Below are positions 1 to 7,682 of a DNA stretch of 32,471 bases, piece after piece. Source of the stretch: Verrucomicrobia bacterium SCGC AAA164-E04 (GTDB taxonomy: Bacteria; Verrucomicrobiota; Verrucomicrobiia; Limisphaerales; AAA164-E04); assembly GCA_000383715.1 (NCBI GenBank), contig KB911906.1:32460-64930 (forward strand), given 5' to 3'. The notes below the pieces were generated by a model. That model searched no databases. It was not told the origin of the DNA and saw only the letters and a program-made list of their open reading frames with translations. The translations under genes were made by a program, and so were the position numbers. Numbering within the stretch: the first letter of the stretch is position 1; every line of letters begins with the position of its first letter.

Positions 1-1
1 C

Positions 2-2140
2 ATCACAGAGGTAGTAATTCCAGATACTGTGACCAGACTGGGAAATGGATCCTTCTCAAACTGTTCAAGCCTACGTTCGGTCAATTTTCCCGAGGGTCTA
101 CTTTCCATCGGGCATGATGCCTTCAATCATTGTGGCCTTGAAACGGTTTTATTGCCTGAGGGCCTTACCGATCTTGGAGATCGAGCTTTTGCTAATAATC
201 TGCAATTGGTAAAGGCCACCCTTCCCGGAACGCTGAATGCGACTTCATGGGAATGTTTTGGAGGATGTTTGAATCTCAAGGAAGTGGAAATGGGAGAGGG
301 GATTACCCAGATACGTGGGTATGGTTTCCGTGATACCGCCCTAGAGCGGATCGTGATTCCGTCCAGCCTCAAGGACATCGAGGAAAGGGCCTTCTACGGA
401 TGCTCTCAACTGTATGACATTGTCATGATGGGTAACGCCCCTGAGATTCAGGGCGACGATATCTTCAGCGGGGTTGCCGGGAATGCACGGGTATTGATCT
501 CAAAGGTTAGCCAGGGTTTTATGGGGGATTTTGCTGGACTTCGAGTTGTGGATCGAGAATACCTCCAGCTAAACAGACCCAAGGATTACACGTACACGTA
601 CACGGTTGAAGGGGACATTGTAATGGTAACTGCCTTGAATGAGGTTTTTGTTGACCCCGGAGTTGTGCTGATGAACAATCTTTTAGCACTAGCTCCAGAA
701 ATCACTGTCTCGGGTGAAGTGAACACCGGCAGCATTGGTTCCTACACGCTTACTTACAATGCTATCAGCCAGAGTGGGTTTCCCATTGATCCAATCACCA
801 GGCAGATACGGGTGGTGGATGCTCTGAGACCTACCATATCTCTCGAGGGTGAGGCTTATTTGATCCACCACAAGGGGACATCTTACTCGGACCCGGGGGC
901 TACTGCGTTGGATGCCAATGGAAACAGTTTGAAGGTGGTCACCGCCGGGGAAGTGAATATCTTTGAGGTCGGTATGAATGTGATCTCATACAAGGCAGTG
1001 GACAGCCAAGGCAGGGAGAGTGAGTTAATCCGCGAGGTCGCTGTTGTGGGAGCGAATGTTGATTATCTGGAGTATTCTACGAAATGGGAAACGACTGCGC
1101 GTCATGGGAGAGAGATCGTGATTACCGGTTGTGATACGGCAGCAGCAGGAGATTTGTTAATACCAGGCTTTATTGAGGGGATTCCGGTGGTGGACATAGG
1201 ACCCCATGCCTTTGCCGATTGTGTCAATCTGACATCGATCAGCCTTCCCGAGAGCATTCGTCAAATCGGCGAAGGTTCTTTCCTGAACTGCAGTAAACTA
1301 TTGGAGATTGATCTGCCTGATGGGCTGAGTCGGATTCCGGAAGATGCTTTTACGAATTGTGAGAGTCTGCAGAGCATCGTGATTCCTTACGGTGTTACTC
1401 ATATAGGTATGGGTGCTTTTGCCGACTGTTTTGCGCTTGCGAAAATCTCGCTTCCAGTATCTTTGGTCAGTATTGACGGCTTTGCTTTTGGAGGTTGTGA
1501 AGCTTTGGAGGAGATAAGTATTCCTGAAGGAATAGACGTGATCCCATGGGCTCTTTTTAGTGGTTGTCGTTCTCTGGTTTCAATTACCATTCCAGCTTCT
1601 GTAAGCGAAATTCAAGACTGGGCTTTTTATGATTGCAATCGTCTTGCTGAGATTATCTTTGAAGGTAATGCCCCCAACAACTATCAAAATCTCTTTGGGG
1701 GTGGGCAGGGAGAAGCTAGAGCCTATGTAAATAGCGGAGCCACTGGTTTTGGTGACTCTTACAGTGGACTGCCTGTCCTGTTTGATCCGGTTGTTGAACT
1801 GCAAGGTGAGAGTGCCATGCGGCATCGTTCAGGAACCGATTTTGTAGATCCGGGGGCCAGTGCCACTGACCGCAAGGATGGTGCGCTGTCGATTCAGGTT
1901 GAGGGTGCTGTAGGGATTCATACATCTGGTGACTATTGGTTGACCTACACGGCCGTTGACAGTGATGGGAATCAGGCTGAACCAGTGCACCGCCTGGTAA
2001 AAGTGGTGGATTCGGCATTGCCTTTAATTGTTCTCAACGGCCAGTCTTCGATGGTACATGAGGTTGGAACTGAGTTTTCCGACCCAGGCGCCACGGCTGT
2101 AGATCAGAATGATCAATCTATTTCTGCGTTTGGGCGCTGA
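2..2140 (+). CDS. BspA-type leucine-rich-repeat protein with DUF5011 Ig-like domains (5' partial, probably 3' truncated)
   Basis: The frame is open from base 2, so the N-terminus lies outside the window. Two blocks of LRR_5 (BspA/TpLRR) repeats are visible: one at the start and one at about 1120-1760. Both have the recurrent pattern 'I..FA.C..L..I.LPE.L..I'. Each block ends in a short 'GNAP' segment. Ig-like DUF5011 units follow the blocks, with the signatures 'DPGATALDANG' and 'DPGASATDRKDG' and closing strands such as 'YWLTYTAVDSDGN'. Proteins of this architecture are usually exported adhesin or surface proteins; binding to a ligand is inference. The last DUF5011 starts normally ('EFSDPGATAVDQND') but stops about nine residues later, before most of its strands. 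The protein is therefore probably truncated by a rearrangement or frameshift. No sorting signal is seen at the C-terminus. Confidence 0.85.
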   Translation: MTEVVIPDTVTRLGNGSFSNCSSLRSVNFPEGLLSIGHDAFNHCGLETVLLPEGLTDLGDRAFANNLQLVKATLPGTLNATSWECFGGCLNLKEVEMGEGITQIRGYGFRDTALERIVIPSSLKDIEERAFYGCSQLYDIVMMGNAPEIQGDDIFSGVAGNARVLISKVSQGFMGDFAGLRVVDREYLQLNRPKDYTYTYTVEGDIVMVTALNEVFVDPGVVLMNNLLALAPEITVSGEVNTGSIGSYTLTYNAISQSGFPIDPITRQIRVVDALRPTISLEGEAYLIHHKGTSYSDPGATALDANGNSLKVVTAGEVNIFEVGMNVISYKAVDSQGRESELIREVAVVGANVDYLEYSTKWETTARHGREIVITGCDTAAAGDLLIPGFIEGIPVVDIGPHAFADCVNLTSISLPESIRQIGEGSFLNCSKLLEIDLPDGLSRIPEDAFTNCESLQSIVIPYGVTHIGMGAFADCFALAKISLPVSLVSIDGFAFGGCEALEEISIPEGIDVIPWALFSGCRSLVSITIPASVSEIQDWAFYDCNRLAEIIFEGNAPNNYQNLFGGGQGEARAYVNSGATGFGDSYSGLPVLFDPVVELQGESAMRHRSGTDFVDPGASATDRKDGALSIQVEGAVGIHTSGDYWLTYTAVDSDGNQAEPVHRLVKVVDSALPLIVLNGQSSMVHEVGTEFSDPGATAVDQNDQSISAFGR

Positions 2141-2243
2141 ACATGCGCGCAAGGGTTGGCTGGAGAAAAGGGATATTATCAACACCTTGCCACTTGATGA
2201 CCTGAAAGTTGAATTGGCGAAAAAACGGAAATCCATTTCCTGA
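2109..2243 (+). pseudogene. Possible 3' remnant of another gene abutting the LRR protein
   Basis: Overlapping the end of the LRR frame, the next frame reads 44 codons to a TGA. Residues such as 'EHARKGWLEKRDIINTLP' look like a genuine soluble, charged C-terminus. The frame is closed by a TAG just upstream at 2100-2102, and the ATG at 2109 has no ribosome binding site. The simplest reading is that a deletion joined the middle of a DUF5011 domain to the tail of a different gene. I do not recognise the family. The alternative is a chance open frame; 44 codons is not statistically strong. Confidence 0.35.
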
Positions 2244-2278
2244 GCCTATGTCTTTTTCCAATTAAAAATTCATCCCAC

Positions 2279-3175
2279 GTGAAGCAGAGACTTAAACAGG
2301 AACATATCGGGTTTTTGGCCGTTTTTGCGGGTGCTGGATGCATTGGCTTGGCTCCAATTTGGGTCAGGTTAAGTGAGCTCGGTCCTGTTTCAACAGCATT
2401 TCACCGTCTGCTGCTTGCGCTCCCTATGCTTTGGCTCTGGGCAGCATGGGACACGCAACCAAACAAACGAGAAGAGAAGAATAAACCTGCACATACCTCG
2501 GCAAAGTGGTTTGCTCTGACGGGTTTTTTATTCGCACTCGACATGGCATTTTGGCATGAAGCGTTGCACCACACCACGGTGGCCAACGCCACCCTGCTCA
2601 CCAATGCCGCCCCTATTTTTGTTACCATTGCAGCCAGATTTTTGTTCAATGAACGCATCACTCGCTGGTTTATAGTTGGCATGATTTTAACGATGCTTGG
2701 CGCTGTTCTTTTAACGGGAGCAAGCCTGAGTGTTTCAAAGGAGCAATTGTATGGAGATTTCATCGCCATCTTAGCTGCCATTTTTTATGGTGCGTACATG
2801 CTGTCGTTGAAGCATCTGAGGGTAACCGTGCGGACAGCCCCCCTCATGGCACGTTCAGCGGTTTATAGTACCATTGCTTTGGGAATTTTTGCCCTGATAC
2901 TTGGGGAGAAGATATTCCCGTCCACAATCCATGGTTGGCTGGTCTTATTTGCCTTGGCGATGACAGGCCAGGTTCTGGGTCAGGGATTGATTGCTTACGG
3001 ATTTGCACACCTGCCGGCATCAATTTCCGCTTTGAGCCTTTTTTTCCAACCTCTCGTTGCAGCCATGGCTGCATGGGCTATTCTGCATGAATCAATGAGC
3101 TCCATGCAGATGTTTGGTGGAATCATTATTCTTTCCGGGATTTTTCTGGCAAAACGGTCAGGCCGGACCACTTGA
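2279..3175 (+). CDS. EamA/DMT-family transporter
   Basis: This 298-residue inner-membrane protein has about ten hydrophobic segments arranged as two EamA repeats (about residues 12-145 and 157-290). That is the normal size and layout of drug/metabolite transporters that export amino acids, metabolites or drugs; the substrate cannot be read from sequence. Typical features are 'GLAPIWVRLSELGPVSTAFHR' near the N-terminus, 'TLLTNAAPIFVTIAARFLF' at the end of repeat 1, and 'FFQPLVAAMAAW' in repeat 2. The start is a GTG without a clear Shine-Dalgarno sequence; no in-frame ATG gives a better N-terminus. It converges on the TPR gene, with 33 bases between the stop codons. Family assignment is firm. 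Confidence 0.9.
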   Translation: MKQRLKQEHIGFLAVFAGAGCIGLAPIWVRLSELGPVSTAFHRLLLALPMLWLWAAWDTQPNKREEKNKPAHTSAKWFALTGFLFALDMAFWHEALHHTTVANATLLTNAAPIFVTIAARFLFNERITRWFIVGMILTMLGAVLLTGASLSVSKEQLYGDFIAILAAIFYGAYMLSLKHLRVTVRTAPLMARSAVYSTIALGIFALILGEKIFPSTIHGWLVLFALAMTGQVLGQGLIAYGFAHLPASISALSLFFQPLVAAMAAWAILHESMSSMQMFGGIIILSGIFLAKRSGRTT

Positions 3176-3208
3176 AATCACAACGCAGAATATCCTCGTT
3201 GATGTATC

Positions 3209-3664
3209 TTATTTTTTCCAAGGCGTATCAGGAAATTTCGAGGGCGTTTTATAATTTTCAGTTTTTGGGGCAGCCATTTTCAGATCGTCTTCCACGTTTG
3301 TATCATTCCCTGTACTTGCTGTCGGGGGTTGAGCTGCAGAATCGGATCTCCAGGACGCGATTTTCGCCTGTAATCCATGATGCTCGGCCTTTTCCTTGTT
3401 TCCCATTTTGACATAAAACAAGGATAAGTTGGTGTGTACAAGGGCGTCATGCGGGCGTATTTGTTCGGCTTGCAAACCCAGCTTGAGGGATTCATTCAAT
3501 TTCCCAAGACGGCAATGTGCCATGCTCAATGCGGTTAAGGCATCGAATTGATCTGGGTATATTTTTAAAATGCCTTCAAGCAGGTCTACCGCTTTCTGAT
3601 AGTCAGCTTGACTGAAGGCAAACATGGCTTCATCCAATTCAGGAATGTCATTTGTCTCATCCAT
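3209..3664 (-). CDS. Small TPR-repeat protein
   Basis: This soluble 151-residue protein has about three tetratricopeptide repeats at residues 10-115. They show the TPR spacing of small and large residues ('FSQADYQKAVDLLEGILKIYP', then 'DALTALSMAHCRLGKLNESLKLG', then 'ALVHTNLSLFYVKMGNKEKAE'). A polar, probably disordered tail rich in Pro, Thr, Lys and Asp follows. No signal peptide is present, so it is likely cytoplasmic. TPRs are protein-binding scaffolds; the partner is unknown. It is divergent from the histidine kinase gene (136 bases apart) and convergent with the EamA gene. Confidence 0.8.
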   Translation of the reverse strand: MDETNDIPELDEAMFAFSQADYQKAVDLLEGILKIYPDQFDALTALSMAHCRLGKLNESLKLGLQAEQIRPHDALVHTNLSLFYVKMGNKEKAEHHGLQAKIASWRSDSAAQPPTASTGNDTNVEDDLKMAAPKTENYKTPSKFPDTPWKK

Positions 3665-3800
3665 TAGAAGTCCAAACTAAATTAATCCCTTTGAACCTGC
3701 AAGTGTGCCACAAGATTTAAAATGAAAGGTAATCCCTTCGAACACCGATTCATATCGAATATTCCGTGAAACATTCGATTGGAAATGCTAATGTGGAATC

Positions 3801-5555
3801 ATGTCCGACGAAGAGACATTGAAAGCATTGAAGGAGGAAAACAAACAGATTAAATTGCTGTACCGTGTCAGCAATTTAATCCATCAATCTCTTGACCCAA
3901 AGACCGCGCTTAATGTCATCCTGCAGCAGGCCATTGAGTTGACACACGCTCATTCCGCAAGTGTCTCACTGATCAATCCTACTTCAGGACTCCTGGAACT
4001 TGAGGCTGCTGTGGGTCTACCAAATGAGGCTTATGCTGATTTCAATCTTCCAATAGGCCGAGGTATCACTGGTTGGGTTGCAAAGAAAGGCAAATCCGCA
4101 CTGATCAACGATGTTCAGGAAGATGTGCGCTATGTTTCCATTTGGGCCGAGGTTCAATCAGAACTGGCTGTTCCCTTTGACATCAATGATCAAGTGCGGG
4201 GCGTTCTGAATGTGGATGCCACCCACAAGGATGCCTTTAACGAGAACGATCGGAAGATGCTCTCAAACCTCGCGATTCAGGCTTCCAAGGTGATTGAAAA
4301 CACTTGGCTCTATGAACAAATCAGGTTCAAGGCTCAAATGTTTGAATCTCTCACTAAAGTTAACGAAAAGATCCAGAACGCCTATGACCTCGAGGAAGCG
4401 CTTGAAGCCGTCACCAGAGAGGCTTGCCAGCTGATGTCGGCCCGCATGTGCTCGGTTCTCATGCTGGACGAAACAGGTGATTGGCTGGAGTTGACAGCTT
4501 CACATGGTGCAGGGGAGTCCTACAGGGCAAAACCTCGCTTGCACGTGGAGGAAAGTTTTGTTGGAACCGTAGTAAGACGCTGCCAACCGATTCAACTCAG
4601 GGACACACAAGGCTCACACCTGTATCACAATGCTGAACTTGCGAGGGAAGAGGGCCTTGTCAGCATGCTCAGTGTACCGCTGATGCTCGAGTCAGATCCC
4701 ATGGGAGTACTGAATGTCTACACCGGAAAAACGCATAGTTTCTCAGATGAAGAAATCCACATCCTCAAGGCTTTCAGCAACGTGTCGGCCACAGCTATCC
4801 AAAGAGCAAGACTGAACAAGGACATCAGAAGTATGGAAGAGGAATTGCGTCAGAGGGAAAAGTTATCGGCCCTTGGCTTGCTCGCAGCGGAGGTTGCCCA
4901 TGAAATCCGCAATCCACTGACCGTGATGAAAATGGTGTATCACGCACTTAATCTCAATTTCCCTGATGAGGACCCTCGCAATGAAGATGTGGAGCTGCTT
5001 GGCAAAAAAATGGATCAACTCAATGCAATTGTTGAACGAATCCTTGACTTCGCACGCCATAACGAGCCTGAAACTGCACCTGTTAATTTGAACCCCCTGG
5101 CGCGCAATCTTTACCTTTTGACTCGGCATAAGATGAAACAGCACCATATCGACTTCCAGATGGAATTAGCTGATCAACTTCCAAAAATCCAGGCAGATCC
5201 CGGGCAAATAGAGCAGGTACTCTTAAACATCGCATTGAATAGCATCGATGCCATGCCCAACGGAGGCACACTTCATTTGTCAACGGGACACAGAAAATCA
5301 GGTAATGGAGAACACGTGGTCATTGCATTTCGAGACACCGGACTGGGAATGGATGAGCGTAAGATGAAACAATTCGATGGTTTGTTGCAAAGCAACAAAC
5401 CCAAAGGTGCGGGCCTTGGATTGATGGTAGTAAATAAAATAGTCGAAGCACACGCTGGTATCGTTAAATTGATTTCAAAACCTGGACAGGGCACCCTGAT
5501 CGAAATCATTCTACCACTAGTTCAGCCATCTGATACTCAGGGCCCGCAAGGTTAA
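3801..5555 (+). CDS. GAF-GAF sensor histidine kinase
   Basis: This 584-residue two-component kinase has no transmembrane segment, so it is cytoplasmic. Order: a short N-terminal helix, GAF 1 (about 30-170), GAF 2 (about 200-340), a coiled linker, HisKA with the H-box 'AHEIRNPL' (His367 predicted phosphorylation site), then HATPase_c with the N-box 'NIALNSIDAMPNGG', the G1 box 'DTGLGM' and the G2 box 'GAGLGL'. The usual F-box ('F.PFFTTK') is replaced by 'FDGLLQSNKPK', which may alter the ATP lid. GAF domains bind small ligands or chromophores; the signal is unknown. No response regulator or receiver domain is adjacent, so it is an orphan kinase here. Its HisKA resembles NtrB/AtoS-like kinases that often pair with sigma-54 activators (weak inference). 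Confidence 0.92.
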   Translation: MSDEETLKALKEENKQIKLLYRVSNLIHQSLDPKTALNVILQQAIELTHAHSASVSLINPTSGLLELEAAVGLPNEAYADFNLPIGRGITGWVAKKGKSALINDVQEDVRYVSIWAEVQSELAVPFDINDQVRGVLNVDATHKDAFNENDRKMLSNLAIQASKVIENTWLYEQIRFKAQMFESLTKVNEKIQNAYDLEEALEAVTREACQLMSARMCSVLMLDETGDWLELTASHGAGESYRAKPRLHVEESFVGTVVRRCQPIQLRDTQGSHLYHNAELAREEGLVSMLSVPLMLESDPMGVLNVYTGKTHSFSDEEIHILKAFSNVSATAIQRARLNKDIRSMEEELRQREKLSALGLLAAEVAHEIRNPLTVMKMVYHALNLNFPDEDPRNEDVELLGKKMDQLNAIVERILDFARHNEPETAPVNLNPLARNLYLLTRHKMKQHHIDFQMELADQLPKIQADPGQIEQVLLNIALNSIDAMPNGGTLHLSTGHRKSGNGEHVVIAFRDTGLGMDERKMKQFDGLLQSNKPKGAGLGLMVVNKIVEAHAGIVKLISKPGQGTLIEIILPLVQPSDTQGPQG

Positions 5556-5697
5556 TACCTCAGCCGGAAATACTGTGAAAAACCAAACAATCCACCCTGT
5601 TCCTTTTCCGCCCTAACCCTGGAGCTTGACCTATTCAATGACAAATTCATTGCAAAGGCCAGTGGGACTGAAATAGATTTCAACTCTGATATTTGTT

Positions 5698-6087
5698 ATG
5701 TTGACCAAGGATATTATTAACCCCGATTTGTTAAACCTGATTGCAAGGGTACGCCATACCAACACCATCGTCATTTCTGATGCTGCATTCCCTTATTGGC
5801 CAATGATTGAAACCGTTGACCTGACTCTGGTGAGGGGGATCCCAACAATCCCTCAAGTTCTTGACGCGCTGTTGCCAAATTGGAAATGTGGCGAAATATG
5901 GATGGCCAAGGAATTCGAGGAAAATAATACGGAAGGAAAACAACAAGAATTTGATACAGCATGCAGGGGAATCAAGCGTACCTTTGAACTTCACAATGAT
6001 TTCAAAAAAAGAGTTCCGCAAGCCATTGGATTAATCAGGACTGGAGATACCACAGCATATGGCAACATGATTTTAGAATCAGTTTAA
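5698..6087 (+). CDS. RbsD/FucU-family sugar mutarotase
   Basis: This 129-residue protein matches the RbsD/FucU family (D-ribose pyranase or L-fucose mutarotase), which interconverts sugar anomers or ring forms before phosphorylation. Family marks are the N-terminal 'RHTNTIVISDAAFP' (equivalent to RbsD 'GHTDTLVVCDAGLP', including the catalytic His), 'GIPTIPQVLDALL' and the C-terminal 'RTGDTTAYGNMIL', which holds the conserved Tyr-Asn. The length is close to the 139-140 residues of E. coli RbsD and FucU. There is no sugar kinase or ABC transporter beside it, so ribose versus fucose cannot be decided. It stands 142 bases downstream of the kinase gene and is probably transcribed separately. Confidence 0.88.
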   Translation: MLTKDIINPDLLNLIARVRHTNTIVISDAAFPYWPMIETVDLTLVRGIPTIPQVLDALLPNWKCGEIWMAKEFEENNTEGKQQEFDTACRGIKRTFELHNDFKKRVPQAIGLIRTGDTTAYGNMILESV

Positions 6088-6171
6088 AGGAAGCAGGATG
6101 AGGATGGCTCTAATGCACAAGGAGTCATCTCGGTAGTCTTCATTGGAAGACCTTCAGGTCGCAAGCACAGA

Positions 6172-6759
6172 CTATCCTCTGGCTTTTTCCAAAAAGACCA
6201 TCATCAGGATACCCATGAGCGACAATACTTCTTTGTCCTGATGGGCGTCGGAAAGTTTGTCAATATCGAAAACGGTTCCGAAAAGGCTGGGAGTTTTCCT
6301 GATACGGAAAAGTTCAACTCCCTCTAAATTCGTCAAAAGGTAGGAGGGGTTGAGAAAATAGTTACAGAACAGACCGACCAGGGGAATTCCTCCCACTAAG
6401 GCATCCGCCAGCTTGGCGAAAGGTTTTTCTTCTCTGATGCTGGCAAAAGGAGTGTTGGCATCATGGTTTAGATGATATGTAGCCTTCCATATGGACTTAA
6501 GTCCTTCGCGCTTGATCACCCCGAAAACCGCACCTTCCTCATTCAAGAATTGATAAGCCGCACTAAAATCAATCACCCGGTCGGCTTTGATAAGACAGAG
6601 TCTTTCCTCACGGCTCTTGTCACGGAACACTTCCAACTCCTCTTTCAATTTGAACATTTTCTGACGCGCATATGCGATGGGCTCGCCTGCTGCGTCAGTA
6701 AGGTGTGCTTGCTTGGCCAGTGCGATTTTCTTGAAGTTCAGTTTGATAGGGTATTTCAT
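6172..6759 (-). CDS. LURP-one-related / tubby C-like domain protein
   Basis: This 195-residue cytoplasmic protein has the beta-rich pattern of the LURP-one/scramblase (tubby C-terminal-like) superfamily: 'YARQKMFKLKEELEVFRD', 'IKADRVIDFSAAYQF' and 'GVIKREGLKSIWKATYHL'. Each is a strand-turn-strand unit of the 12-strand barrel. A hydrophobic segment (about 120-140) and a C-terminal helix rich in Leu/Met follow, so membrane association is possible. Bacterial members are widespread but their function is unknown; eukaryotic relatives bind phospholipid or act in defence. The ATG start is supported by the family-like 'MKYPIKLNFK'. It converges on the RbsD/FucU gene. Confidence 0.72.
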   Translation of the reverse strand: MKYPIKLNFKKIALAKQAHLTDAAGEPIAYARQKMFKLKEELEVFRDKSREERLCLIKADRVIDFSAAYQFLNEEGAVFGVIKREGLKSIWKATYHLNHDANTPFASIREEKPFAKLADALVGGIPLVGLFCNYFLNPSYLLTNLEGVELFRIRKTPSLFGTVFDIDKLSDAHQDKEVLSLMGILMMVFLEKARG

Positions 6760-7064
6760 ATTTGGAAATGAATAATTAGCTTACTCATGACACTTTACCG
6801 CTCAAAGCTCAAACCTGCAGGCGGTGAGTCGTCTATTTTATGTAATGAAGGTATCATACAAAACAAAATGACTCGTTCAATCTTAAAGAATTCGCGAGTT
6901 CGCTCTACCAGGTATTGAAGCTTGATCTATATTACATGATGAAGCATTCAATGAAGAGTTTCCAGCGAACAGCCATCCAGATTTTCACCTGGCATGCCGG
7001 TGGTTGATCCTGATAACACTCACAATCCCCTCCTGTCCTTTATTAAATTGTGCAGCCTAGATCC
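6760..7064. other. Intergenic stretch without a recognisable gene
   Basis: About 305 bases lie between the LURP-one-like start and the 3' end of the peroxidase remnant. The stretch is moderately AT-rich with only very short open frames. It should contain the promoter of the LURP-one-like gene near 6770-6860. I see no convincing terminator, repeat or RNA gene. Confidence 0.5.
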
Positions 7065-7505
7065 TCAGGGCAAACCAGAAGATAAGGGGGACACAAAGGA
7101 GTCATCGGTAAGCGTTTTCAAAAAAGCTACAAGAGCTTCCTGATCATTTGAAGAAAGCCCCAGGCCTCCGGGAGGATGTTTAAGCAGGTTTGGATCAAGG
7201 TTTTCATGACGAATCAAACCTTCGTTGTAATGCGCCACCACCTCCTCAAGGGTATCAAAACGTCCATCGTGCATGTAGGGCCCGGTCACTGCAATATTGC
7301 GGAGACTGGGTGTCATGAAAAGACCACTGTCTCTTGCTCTGCCTGTATATTGAAACCTACCAAGGTCTCTGGCAGTTAGATCATCCAAACCATTGTTGTG
7401 AAAACGTTGATCAGAGAAAAGAGGTCCTCCATGGCAGTGAAAACAATCAGCGCCAAAGCGTTTGGAACGGTCATTTCCGGATAGACGACAAGAAATAAGG
7501 GAAGG
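7065..7505 (-). pseudogene. 3' remnant of a MauG/CcpA-type di-heme cytochrome c peroxidase
   Basis: The minus-strand frame from 7505 to 7065 encodes only the C-terminal third of a di-heme peroxidase. It holds the second heme site 'CFHCHGG' (about 7429-7445), followed by 'FSDQRFHNNGLDD', 'FMTPSLRNIAVTGPYMHDGRF' and 'DTLEEVVAHYN', all classic family segments. A full protein has about 300-400 residues with an N-terminal heme domain. Here an in-frame TAA at 7506-7508 lies just upstream, no start codon precedes the heme motif, and no first heme domain is found upstream. An internal TTG at 7386-7388 could start only a heme-less 107-residue fragment. It is best read as a decayed, non-functional gene. 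The 3' end seems intact. Confidence 0.8.
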
Positions 7506-7654
7506 TTACAAGTTGAAAAGATTCCCGTGAGATAATTGTCCTTCCTTCAATGAAACTGATCTACGGCAAGTCTCGGGATCACAGCACCACAGAGCTGTTT
7601 CTTCAAGCTGAGAAGAATCATTGCCGCATGGAATGTGTCGCTTAATGGCGGCCA

Positions 7655-7681
7655 TTTGATCTACCAGTTTGGTAGATCAAA
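7655..7681. repeat. Perfect 11-bp inverted repeat at the 3' end of the sialidase-like gene
   Basis: Arms at 7655-7665 and 7671-7681 (TTTGATCTACC / GGTAGATCAAA) are perfectly complementary around a 5-base loop. The repeat sits one base beyond the stop codon of the minus-strand gene ending at 7683. It could act as an mRNA-stabilising or terminator-like hairpin, but no T-run follows on either strand. It could also be the scar of a mobile element or a protein-binding palindrome, since it borders the decayed peroxidase zone. Confidence 0.55.
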
Positions 7682-7682
7682 G

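Noticed and set aside
588..606. Short ACACGT tandem repeat in the LRR gene
   Set aside because: It encodes a Thr/Tyr run ('YTYTYT') inside the reading frame and is too short to be a repeat locus.
2550..2575. TTGGCATG...TTGC inside the EamA gene, considered as a -24/-12 promoter
   Set aside because: The spacing is 11 bases and it lies within a conserved coding segment.
7550..7645. 31-codon plus-strand frame in the gap after the peroxidase remnant
   Set aside because: Too short, no Shine-Dalgarno sequence and no recognisable similarity; kept only as part of the decayed-zone finding.
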